A stretch of DNA of 58,131 nucleotides from Catenovulum agarivorans DS-2 (GTDB lineage: Bacteria; Pseudomonadota; Gammaproteobacteria; Enterobacterales; Alteromonadaceae), in NCBI RefSeq assembly GCF_000568405.1, contig NZ_ARZY01000030.1, positions 1 through 58,131 of the forward strand. Reading direction: 5' to 3'. The notes beneath the pieces were generated by a model. The model was given only the letters and a program-made list of their open reading frames with translations, did not search any database and was not told the DNA's origin. Below, piece after piece: positions 28,033-37,400 of the stretch. The translations under genes and the position numbers were made by a program. How positions within the stretch are numbered: position 1 is the first letter of the stretch; the number at the start of each line of letters is the position of its first letter.

Positions 28033-29628
28033 ATGGATTTTTATTGGATTCTTATCGTTTTTGTATTTGGATTTGCGTTAAAACAAATAGGTTTGCCACC
28101 TATGATTGGCTACTTAATTGCTGGTTTTGCAATGAATGCCTATGGTATCTCCCCACTACAGAACGTCGAAACATTAGCCGACTTAGGCATTACGCTGCTG
28201 CTATTTACAATAGGGCTTAAAGTTAAAGTTAAAGAATTAACCGACAAGGTGGTACTAGGCGGTGCGGTTGCCCCCATGGTAATAACTACCTGCATCGTCA
28301 CCCTTGGCAGCTTACTTTTTGGCATTATCACCACAACTTCACTGTTCGATATTTCTTGGCAATCAGCTGCGCTAATAGGCTTTGCCCTGAGTTTTTCTAG
28401 CACTGTATGCGTTGCGAAAATATTAGAAGAAACCGGTGAATTAAAAACCCGCCACGGCAAAGTATCTATCGGTATATTAGTTATTCAAGATTTTGCAGCG
28501 GTAATCTTCTTAGTTGCGGCATTAGGAGCCCTTCCAAGCATTTGGGCTTTACTACTGGTCTTGCTGATCCCTGCACGAAAACTATTTAATAAATTGCTCG
28601 ACCAAGCTGGCCATGGTGAATTGTTACCTTTAATTGGATTCTGCTTTGCTTTTGGTGGTTATGAATTATTTTACGCCGTTGACCTCAAAGGCGACTTAGG
28701 TGCACTGATCGCAGGCATGCTGCTCAGCTCGCACGTTAAATCAAACGAGTTATATAAATCGCTGATGAACTTTAAAGATTTATTCTTAATCGGCTTTTTT
28801 ATCTCTATCGGTTTTACCGCGTTACCAACATGGGAAACATTCACTTTAGCTGTAACGCTGGTGGCGTTAATCCCGATTAAATTTGCGATCTTCTTCTATA
28901 TTTTAGCCAAATTAAAGCTGCGTGCCCGCACCAGCTTTTTGACCGCAATGGCACTTATGAACTTCAGTGAATTTGGTTTGATAGTTGCCAAAATCTGCGT
29001 TGATAAAAATTGGTTAGCTGCTGATTGGTTAGTAGCAATCGCGATTGCAGTGACGCTATCCTTTATCGTCAGCAGCTTAGTGTTTAAAAATGCCCACTTA
29101 TATTTCAGTCGTTATAAACAAAAAATACTGCAGTTTGAAGCGGAAACCACAGTGAACAATACTTGTCCAAACTTGCCGACAAATGCAGAGATATTAATTG
29201 TAGGTATGGGTCGAGTTGGCAGTGGTAGTTACGACTCATTGTCTGAATTAATCGGCGATAAAGTATGGGGTATCGACGCCGACTCAGACCGAATTGGCAA
29301 ACATCAAACAGCCAACAGACAGGTAGCACTAGCAGATGCTGAAGATATTGAGTTTTGGGAGCAAATTAACCTAGAACAAGTTAAGCTTATAATGCTTGCG
29401 CTGCCTTCAATGGCCGACATGAAAAATGTAATAATGCAGCTTAAATTGTGTAAATACCAAGGGCAAATTGCTGCCATCGCACAATATGCAGATGAAGGTG
29501 AAATGTTATTGAAAATAGGCGCACATACTGTCTTCAATTACCATAAAGAAATTGGTACTGGTTTTGCGAAAGAGAGTTTAAATTTACTCAGACAAACAGA
29601 CTCGGCACTGCCACTCGCAAATCAATAA
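28033..29628 (+). CDS. Kef/CPA2-type cation:proton antiporter with TrkA-N domain
   Basis: 531 residues. The first ~360 residues form the membrane antiporter domain (GLPPMIGYLIAGF near residue 20, SSTVCVAKILEETGE near 120, then ~12 helices). After a linker comes a Rossmann regulatory domain starting ILIVGMGRVGSG (about residue 391) with WGIDAD, as in KefB/KefC and YbaL. The likely role is K+ or Na+ extrusion or pH homeostasis. There is no ancillary KefF/KefG-like gene nearby, so glutathione gating is not implied. Confidence 0.85.
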   Translation: MDFYWILIVFVFGFALKQIGLPPMIGYLIAGFAMNAYGISPLQNVETLADLGITLLLFTIGLKVKVKELTDKVVLGGAVAPMVITTCIVTLGSLLFGIITTTSLFDISWQSAALIGFALSFSSTVCVAKILEETGELKTRHGKVSIGILVIQDFAAVIFLVAALGALPSIWALLLVLLIPARKLFNKLLDQAGHGELLPLIGFCFAFGGYELFYAVDLKGDLGALIAGMLLSSHVKSNELYKSLMNFKDLFLIGFFISIGFTALPTWETFTLAVTLVALIPIKFAIFFYILAKLKLRARTSFLTAMALMNFSEFGLIVAKICVDKNWLAADWLVAIAIAVTLSFIVSSLVFKNAHLYFSRYKQKILQFEAETTVNNTCPNLPTNAEILIVGMGRVGSGSYDSLSELIGDKVWGIDADSDRIGKHQTANRQVALADAEDIEFWEQINLEQVKLIMLALPSMADMKNVIMQLKLCKYQGQIAAIAQYADEGEMLLKIGAHTVFNYHKEIGTGFAKESLNLLRQTDSALPLANQ

Positions 29629-29724
29629 GTAGGAATAAAAAATTGCTCTAACATGCCCAACATAGCGCAGTTACAAATCCGCGACTATACTGAGTAGATT
29701 AAATAATGCTCAATGGGTGGTGTT

Positions 29725-30543
29725 ATGGCGCGCGCAAGCTTTCCACATTTAATGCACAAACTCTGGGTTGACTATGTCGCACTCAACCCAGATGCGGATA
29801 AAATTCATGCCCTGTTATCGCCAAATGCGCAAGTCGAAAATGATCACATCGCACTGCGCACCCTAGATCACCCCAAAATAAATATATACGTATTAGCAAG
29901 CTTTTTTGAAAAGTATGGTTTTGTTGAGCAAGACACTTACACCTTTCCGGAAAAAAAATTAAAAGCCAAATATTACCAACATCCAACTGAACCCAGCTGG
30001 CCAAAAATATTTATTTCGCAGTTAATCCTAGACCAGCTGCCAAAAGCGCTGCAAACATTATTAACCGATAAAGTGACACAGATTCCAGCCAACAAACTCA
30101 AAACCGAACGATTGCTGTACGCGGGTCGATTATGGTCATGCAGCTATGATGAATATTTAGCCCTAGCAAATGTATCAGAATATGCGGCGTGGTGGGCTGC
30201 GCTAGGTTTTCATGCCAATCACTTTACTGTTTTAGTTAATAGCCTTAAAACCAAAGAAGGTGACGAAATTAATATTGAACAAGTGAATCAATCATTAAAA
30301 TTGGTCGGCTATCAGTTGAATAACTATGGAGGCGAAATAAAAGGCTCAAAACAAGATTTGCTGCTGCAATCTGCCACATTGGCATACCAGAAAAAAATGC
30401 CATTTAACGATGGAATGTACAGTATTCCGACCTGTTACTACGAATTTGCTCAGCGCTTTGCAAATGAAGATGGTGAACAATTTGATGGGTTCGTGCCAAG
30501 CTCTGCTGATAAAATTTTCCAAAGCACCGATAGAAACCAGTAA
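29725..30543 (+). CDS. DUF1338 protein, 2-oxoadipate dioxygenase/decarboxylase-like
   Basis: 272 residues from the ATG at 29725, preferred over an in-frame ATG four codons upstream because a GGTGG lies just before it. DUF1338 members include HglS/YdcJ, Fe(II)-dependent enzymes that turn 2-oxoadipate into 2-hydroxyglutarate. Candidate metal ligands are the His in VENDHIALRT, a His in FHANHFTVLV, and the Glu in CYYEFAQRF. It is shorter than the ~460-residue HglS form, so its substrate may differ. It is convergent with the small gene at 30561. Confidence 0.78.
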   Translation: MARASFPHLMHKLWVDYVALNPDADKIHALLSPNAQVENDHIALRTLDHPKINIYVLASFFEKYGFVEQDTYTFPEKKLKAKYYQHPTEPSWPKIFISQLILDQLPKALQTLLTDKVTQIPANKLKTERLLYAGRLWSCSYDEYLALANVSEYAAWWAALGFHANHFTVLVNSLKTKEGDEINIEQVNQSLKLVGYQLNNYGGEIKGSKQDLLLQSATLAYQKKMPFNDGMYSIPTCYYEFAQRFANEDGEQFDGFVPSSADKIFQSTDRNQ

Positions 30544-30560
30544 CCTCAATTGCGGTTGCT

Positions 30561-30881
30561 TTAAACAGTTTCGTTGATAATACGTCCGACAACATTGCCT
30601 ACATCGGTTGGTAATTGGCTGTTGGCTAATGCTGTATTTGCCTGCACAGAAAAAGATACCAGCTTATCAGTCAGCGGATCGCCTCTACCTATTCCCGACA
30701 GTAAATTGCCTGTAACACCAATTTGTTGAGTGGCGACACTCGCAAGCAGTTGTTCTTTTGTTTGGCTTTGGTTTTGTTGCGCCAAGTTTAGTGAATTGGC
30801 GGTTAAAGATGGTTTCTTTTGTGCAAAAGTTTGCTGCAAAATAGATTGATTTAAACCAGATTGAATTGAATTAATCGCCAT
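30561..30881 (-). CDS. Small protein of unknown function
   Basis: 106 residues, not recognised. It has no signal peptide or membrane helix, is rich in Q, N, S and L, and has low aromatic content (LNQSILQQTFAQKK, TKEQLLASVATQQIG). It looks like a partly helical or disordered cytoplasmic or secreted protein. The start has AAGG nine bases upstream. It could be missed by stringent gene finders, but it fills its space without competing frames. Confidence 0.6.
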   Translation of the reverse strand: MAINSIQSGLNQSILQQTFAQKKPSLTANSLNLAQQNQSQTKEQLLASVATQQIGVTGNLLSGIGRGDPLTDKLVSFSVQANTALANSQLPTDVGNVVGRIINETV

Positions 30882-30948
30882 ACTACTTACCTTAACTGCG
30901 CGAAGTGCTTATTAGAATATAGATCAACTCGGTGAATAAATAAACAAC

Positions 30949-30984
30949 AAAAAAGCCCATATACATGGCTACAAGTATATGGGC
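30949..30984 (-). terminator. Rho-independent terminator of the TonB receptor gene
   Basis: On the minus strand GCCCATATAC pairs with GTATATGGGC (arms 30975-30984 and 30955-30964) and is followed by six T. It lies 45 bp after the receptor stop. Confidence 0.88.
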
Positions 30985-31028
30985 TTGGCGTCAAACATCC
31001 TTAACCAAGGATGACAAAGAATGAATAA

Positions 31029-34000
31029 TTACAGGCTATAGTTGAAACCAACAAAGTAGTTACGACCAAAATACTGAATCGTACCCGTTTTACTTTCGTC
31101 ACCAAAATAAGAGCGGTTGGCTTCATCAGTTAAGTTATTTACCGAGAATATTAAACTCATATTGTCACCAATGTTAAATTTAGCTTGGTAATCAACAATC
31201 ATCTCCTCAGCAAAAAACGCCGATTGATCTTGCCCTGTTGCAATTTGGCGACCTAAATAAGAATCACGATATTTAGCATTTAAATGTGTTTCAAACTTAT
31301 TGTCGTAATTGTAAAACAAAGTAAAGCTATAGATACTAGGTGATAAACCTTCAATAGGTGTTTCTAAATCACCTTGACCGTTACCAATATTCACCACAGT
31401 AGTAATTTCACTTTCTGTATGTGAGTAACTACCAGAGAAGCCCAAACCGTCAAATGGAGCTGGTAAAAAGTCAAACGTCTGAGTATAACCCACTTCATAA
31501 CCGCGGATATAACCACCCGTATCGTTATTAACCGTCACAGTTAAATCACCTGGCTCAACTGGACGACCACTATCAGAGAAACGAGGCATTTCGATTCCCT
31601 CATCGGCAAATGGAAAATCGAAAATAGTCACAGTATCTGTAAACGACTGAATGTCTTTATTAAAGTACGCAACAAAGAAAGTGCCATCCGTTTCGGTAAA
31701 GTAGTGCTCGTAAGATACATCCCACTGAGTCGCTTGGAATGGTTCTAAATATGGACTGGTGCTCATATCCAAGTGCACAACATCTTTACCATCACGACCA
31801 CGATTATATTCGTAGTTAAAGTTACCACTTACCGCCATTTGTGCCATATCAGGACGCGCGATAACTTTCGCATAAGCAAATTTAAGATTATCATTATCCG
31901 TCAAAGACAAGTTTAAGTTTAACGATGGCAACCAATTATCAAATTCGTGAGTAATTTCGCGGTGTAAATGTGATGCTTCAGTTCGACCGACATCATCGGT
32001 AATTTCATCACCTGTTTGGACATTATCCATAACAACTTGACCGTCATTGGCAACAACAGGATCACCGTTTTCATCACGTCTAATTTCACGAGATGTTGGA
32101 GCTGACGCGACACCAATAGCCGTTTGTGCTGTGTCAACATAACGTACACCAATATTACCGCTTAATGGTAAATCAAATACTGTAGTGTCAATATTTGCCA
32201 TAATATAAGCAGATTTAACTTCTTCTTTGATTTCACGGTCATTAGTAATGGTCCAATCTGCAGCCCACACATCAACCGCACCTCGGTCTAATGGGTTACC
32301 TTGACTATCAACCAACCACTTGTCAGCCACAGCTTCATTGTCAATTGCGATAAATGCAGGCAGTGATGAAAATTCACCGCCCAAGTTAACCGTTTTAATT
32401 TCGTCTGCACTTAACTGGTAAGGCGCAAAACGTAGCACCTCTTGGCCGCCTTCGTAAACAATATAGTTACCTTGGCGCATATCATCCCAAGAGCGTTTGT
32501 TTAAGTGCTCACCGTTTTCAAAATGGCCTGGTCCACCATAAGACCATACGCTACGCTCTAACAAATGTTTGCGCTCAGAAACACGCACACCTGCCTCAAC
32601 AGAGCGAATATAGTCGTTGTCTAATTCATAGGTTAAATCTAAGCGTAGCGCATCCGCTTGGTTTTCCTCATAACGTGGGAACTGAGAATAACTGGTCACC
32701 ATCATTTTGGTGTGATCTGTAAAATCAACCTTATTACCATCTTTGTCAGAGATGTTAACTGTAGGAACTTTTAAACCATCCATTTGGTATTGAAGCACAA
32801 GGTCAGTTTCAACTTTTGGCGTTTGCGCCGATGAATCTTCAAACATCAACATACTCATTGTGCGGTCAAACGAGTCTTCTGAAGCTTTCGAATGTGACCA
32901 ATCTGCCGAAATAGTTAAATCGTCAAGTATCCAAGTTGCATTTAAACCCAAAGTCAAGGTATCACTTCTAGTGGTTGCGTCATCTGCCATATTACTAATG
33001 TGCAGAGGATTAACCCCAGAGTTAGATAGACTATCGATACAAGGAGCTTGTATTTTACCATCCGATGTTGCTTTACATGGGTTAGCTGGGTCATCGTAGC
33101 TCGAAAATGGCGTATTGAGTGACGAGTAATAAGTGGCACCAATAATTGAGTAGCCGATATCATCATTGCCGACAATTGTTGGATCCTGCATCTCAATGCT
33201 TCGTAAATGGTTGGTCGAATTAATGCTACCTAAGCCTTGGACTTGTAGCCCTCTATCCCAAGCCTTTGAGTCAAAAGTAGAATAGAAACCATCAGCCTTA
33301 ATTGAGAAATCATCAGTCGGTTGCCAAACGAGCGCGGTCATAAAACCATTTCGTTCATCTTCACCACCGCGCGACATCATTTCAAAGCCACTTGAATATG
33401 CCAAACAACCATTTTCTTGCCAGTGCTGGTCTGACTCAGGGTTACCACAATCACTTAACCCTTGAATACCATCATAGCGCACTTGGTCGTAAGCAAAACC
33501 ATAACCAACAAATTGAGTTGACACACGCGGTTGGAACAAACGGGCCATCCCAAATGCTAAACCTAAAGTATCATCTAAAAACTTGGCTTGATAAGACAGA
33601 CTCAACCTGTGGCCTACAGAAGCTGCGTCTGGGTGATCGCCCGCCCGCGAGTTTCCTGTAAGCTGCGCATTAAAGTTCATTTTACTGTCATCAGTTAATG
33701 AAAGTGGGTTAGCCGTTTCCAAATCAACCGTACCGGCAACACCGCCTTCAATTAAGGAAGCTTTTTGTGACTTATGCACTTTGGCCGTGGTTATTAATTC
33801 AGATGGAAACTGCGAGAACTCTACAGAACGTCCACCCGCGGTCGACACCTGCTCGCGGCCATTTAGAGTCGCAAACACATATTGGCCAGATAAGCCACGA
33901 ATGTTCAACTCACTCGCTTGGCCGCCGTTACGAATTGCTGTCACACCAGCTAAGCGAGACAAAGCATCAGAAATAGATAAGTCAGGTAATGAGCCTAAGT

Positions 34001-34226
34001 CATCCGCGGTTACTGCATCAACCATAGTATCAGAGAATCGTTTTATATTGACTGACTCAATTAAACTGCGGCGCATACCGGTTATTTGAATAACCTCTAC
34101 ATCTTCTTCTTGCGCCTGCTCTTGGTTTGCTTCTACATCTTGCGCTTCCTGTGCATGTAAAGAAGTCATGGTCATACCACTGGTTAACAAGGCAGCAGTT
34201 AACAAGCTGGGTTTGAATTGGCTCAT
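31029..34226 (-). CDS. TonB-dependent receptor (probable alpha-glucan/maltodextrin type)
   Basis: 1065 residues from the ATG at 34226, two codons after another in-frame ATG; the GAGGA is better placed for the second. A signal peptide ends at SLHAQ. An acidic linker leads to a TonB-box-like EVIQITGMR, then the plug (SDALSRLAGVTAIRNGG, LNIRGLSGQYVFATLNGREQ, split around residues 85-125) and a 22-strand-type barrel ending FVGFNYSL. It is of the large proteobacterial type used for oligosaccharides. It is divergent from the pullulanase, so transport of pullulan- or starch-derived glucans is inferred, not shown. Confidence 0.9.
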   Translation of the reverse strand: MSQFKPSLLTAALLTSGMTMTSLHAQEAQDVEANQEQAQEEDVEVIQITGMRRSLIESVNIKRFSDTMVDAVTADDLGSLPDLSISDALSRLAGVTAIRNGGQASELNIRGLSGQYVFATLNGREQVSTAGGRSVEFSQFPSELITTAKVHKSQKASLIEGGVAGTVDLETANPLSLTDDSKMNFNAQLTGNSRAGDHPDAASVGHRLSLSYQAKFLDDTLGLAFGMARLFQPRVSTQFVGYGFAYDQVRYDGIQGLSDCGNPESDQHWQENGCLAYSSGFEMMSRGGEDERNGFMTALVWQPTDDFSIKADGFYSTFDSKAWDRGLQVQGLGSINSTNHLRSIEMQDPTIVGNDDIGYSIIGATYYSSLNTPFSSYDDPANPCKATSDGKIQAPCIDSLSNSGVNPLHISNMADDATTRSDTLTLGLNATWILDDLTISADWSHSKASEDSFDRTMSMLMFEDSSAQTPKVETDLVLQYQMDGLKVPTVNISDKDGNKVDFTDHTKMMVTSYSQFPRYEENQADALRLDLTYELDNDYIRSVEAGVRVSERKHLLERSVWSYGGPGHFENGEHLNKRSWDDMRQGNYIVYEGGQEVLRFAPYQLSADEIKTVNLGGEFSSLPAFIAIDNEAVADKWLVDSQGNPLDRGAVDVWAADWTITNDREIKEEVKSAYIMANIDTTVFDLPLSGNIGVRYVDTAQTAIGVASAPTSREIRRDENGDPVVANDGQVVMDNVQTGDEITDDVGRTEASHLHREITHEFDNWLPSLNLNLSLTDNDNLKFAYAKVIARPDMAQMAVSGNFNYEYNRGRDGKDVVHLDMSTSPYLEPFQATQWDVSYEHYFTETDGTFFVAYFNKDIQSFTDTVTIFDFPFADEGIEMPRFSDSGRPVEPGDLTVTVNNDTGGYIRGYEVGYTQTFDFLPAPFDGLGFSGSYSHTESEITTVVNIGNGQGDLETPIEGLSPSIYSFTLFYNYDNKFETHLNAKYRDSYLGRQIATGQDQSAFFAEEMIVDYQAKFNIGDNMSLIFSVNNLTDEANRSYFGDESKTGTIQYFGRNYFVGFNYSL

Positions 34227-34347
34227 ATGCATCTATCCTCAAACTCTTTTTATATTGTCGAATTAAAAATGTGTGCTCCAGTTGGCGAAATCTTCAACAA
34301 ACTCCAACCAAGTGGATTCTTGATTAATTGCATACTAACTAAGTCAC

Positions 34348-34398
34348 GGTTAAGAAATGGTTAAGAAAAAACATTTTTTCCTTAACCATTTCTTAACC
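34348..34398. promoter_or_regulatory. Long palindrome between the receptor and pullulanase genes
   Basis: GGTTAAGAAATGGTTAAG (34348-34365) is the exact inverse of 34381-34398, and the 15-nt loop can extend the stem by A6/T6. Each arm contains two direct GGTTAAG units. Placed in the only gap between two divergent genes of one pathway, it may be a shared operator; a structural repeat is the alternative. Confidence 0.5.
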
Positions 34399-34427
34399 AG
34401 AGGTTTTGTAAGCTAAGCACAATGTCC

Positions 34428-34443
34428 AAATTGGGCGCAATTT
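34428..34443. promoter_or_regulatory. Short dyad upstream of the pullulanase gene
   Basis: AAATTG-GGCG-CAATTT is a perfect 6-bp dyad about 33 bp before the pullulanase ATG. It may be a repressor operator; no regulator gene is adjacent to support this. Confidence 0.3.
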
Positions 34444-34476
34444 TCCGAACTGAGTTTCAGCACTGGAGTACAACAC

Positions 34477-37400
34477 ATGATAGAAAGAAAGATACACATC
34501 TCTCTTGTTGCAGCCACGGTTAGCGCTGCATTAGCAGGGTGTAACGTGTCAAACGAAAAAGGGCTGGATGAGTTTGACAGCATTAACCAAGTAGATAGCG
34601 GGTTAATTTGCCAAGCACCATCCACAATAAAAGTAGATAGTTTCGGCACACCTATATTGGATGAAAATGGCGCAAAAACCTGTGAAATAGTAGAAAAAGC
34701 ATGTACAGGTAGTGTGTTTAACCCAATATTAAATGCCTGCCAAGGTAAAGGGCGTCACGAACAAGCCCCTGAAACCGACTTAGCGCTGGCAGAAGATGGT
34801 CATGCAGTCATATTCTTTAAAATGGACGACGTCACAGAAGCAGATGTTCTAAATAGCAACCCAGACGAACAAATTATAATTCATGCATGGAACAATGCTA
34901 CTTGTAACGCATTTGACCCAAATAGTATTATTCAAGGCGACAGCAACGATTATACCCAAGACACTTACTGGTCAACCGACTGGGCAACGGGTATCTTACC
35001 ATCAGGGTATGACGAAACTTATGGCCTTTACTGGAAATTCAAACTAATCGACGATCATACCGATTGCGCAAACTTTATTATTCACGAAGGTTCAAGTAAA
35101 TACCCTGACGGCGATATGAAGGCCTTTTTGGGTGAAGCAAATCCAAACAACCTTTCGTATATCTCAATTGGTAAAACCACTTTAGAAACCGGCGCAGCTG
35201 TAGATCCGTATTTTAGCTTACCTACAGACCCTGTAGATGGCATCCGCGAGTTAAACACCGAACAAGCAACGCACTGGTTTGACAAAGACACTGTATTGTT
35301 CGGCGATGCAAGTGCAAAAACCATCCGCTTATATTACTCACAAACCATGCCAAAATTATTCCCTGGCGTAGGGTATCGTGGTGTACCTTATATCGAGTTT
35401 GTGCGCGATGATAAAGATGGTTTAACCGACGCACAGGAAGCAAGGGCGATGTATCGCGATGGCATGACTGTATTTAAAGCTAAAGATGGCGAAGCTGTGG
35501 ATGAAGAGATTGCCAAACAAATGTTGCAGTCTCGAATTGTGGCGGTTGCACTTGACTCTGCCGACAACCCATACACTGGCACCCTAGTGCAAACAGCAGG
35601 TGTGTTAGACGCGCTTTACACTATGGGCGACAACGATGCTGATGAAGCAGCATTGGGCATTGTATATGATGGTGACAATGTAACAGCTTCAGTCTGGGCA
35701 CCTACTGCTTCTGAGGTAAAATTAAAGCTGTACAACGACATGGATAGCAGCGGAAATTATAGCGCTGCTGGCGAAATGGAAATGACCTTTGACGATACAA
35801 CTGGTATTTGGTCCTACACAGGTACTCGTGCTGATTTAGACCGAAAATTATTCCGTTACAACATCAGCGTTTACCACCCATTAAACGATAACTTCGAAAA
35901 CTACGAAGTAATCGATCCATATGCTGTTAGCTTAACGACAAATGGACGTTATGCACGTTTTGTTGACTTAAACGATGATGATTTAAAACCAGAAAACTGG
36001 GACAATCACACAATTCCAACCGTTGAAAATCCAGAAGATATCGTCATATACGAAGGCCATATCCGAGACTTTTCAATTATGGATGAATCAACCCCTGCAG
36101 AGCACAGAGGTAAATACCTTGCATTTACCCACAATGACACAGCGCCAGTTCAACACCTAAAAGCATTAGCAGACGCTGGATTAACACACTTCCAAGTATT
36201 ACCTGCAAATGATATTGCATCAGTTGATGAAAATATCGCCAACCGTATCGAGTTAGACAGTACAGTTGGAGAGTTATGCGCAGTAAACAGCGAAGCTGAC
36301 GTTTGTAAGTTTGCTCAAGACAATGTGGTATTAAAAGATTTATTAGAAACTTACGACCCACTCAGTGAACGTGGCCGTAATATTTTAAATGCCATTAGAG
36401 ATTTAGATGGATTTAATTGGGGTTACGACCCATATGCATTTAATGCACCTGAAGGCAGCTATGCAACTAACCCTGAAGATACTTCACGAATTATTGAAAT
36501 GCGTGCAATGATTCAATCGTTACATGAAATGGGTTTGCGTGCATCTCTTGACGTTGTATATAACCACACCAGCTCTTCTGGTTTATGGGACAACTCAGTG
36601 TTAGATAAAATTGTCCCTGGGTATTATCACAGATTAAATATTCAAACAGGTGAAGTATTTGCCGACTCTTGCTGCGAAGATACAGCAACTGAAAACGCTA
36701 TGATGGCCAAACTAATGAAAGATACATTGGTTTCTTGGTCTGCCAACTTTAAGTTCGATGCATTCCGCTTCGACTTAATGAACTTAGTGATGAAAGATGC
36801 AGTACTCGAAGCACGCGATGCAGTAGAGGCTGTTGACACAGATACGTATTTCTACGGTGAAGGCTGGGCTGTTGGGCCTGTGCAAACCCAAGGCGGTACA
36901 CAAACCACTATGCCTGGGACATCTGTCGGTATGTTTTCGGATGTGCAACGTGACGGCGTACGTAATGGTGCACTATTCCAATCAGCTGGTAACGGCAACG
37001 ATGTTGACAACATCCGCATTGGTTTAGCCGGTAATATCTCTGACTTTACGTTTAAAGCGTCAAACGGTGTATTTGCAGAAGCCAACAGCTTTAACAAACC
37101 TGGCCGCTCGCTAGATCCGGCAGATACAATCAACTATGTAGATAAGCACGATAACGAAACTCTTTGGGACGTTTTACAATGTACTTTAGATAGCAATTTA
37201 GTTGCTAGCGAACGTGCAAGAATTCATGCTGTAGCTGGCTCTTTCCCATTACTGAGCCAAGGTATTCCATTTATTCAAATGGGCTCTGATTTATTGCGCT
37301 CTAAGTCAATGGACAGAAACACCTATAACAGCAGTGATTGGTTGAACAAAGTTGACTTTACTAAGCAAGACAATAACTGGTTAGCATCACTACCAATTGA

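Noticed and set aside
34348-34398. CRISPR-like repeat cluster
   Set aside because: Only four short GGTTAAG units in one palindrome; there are no regular spacers and no cas genes.
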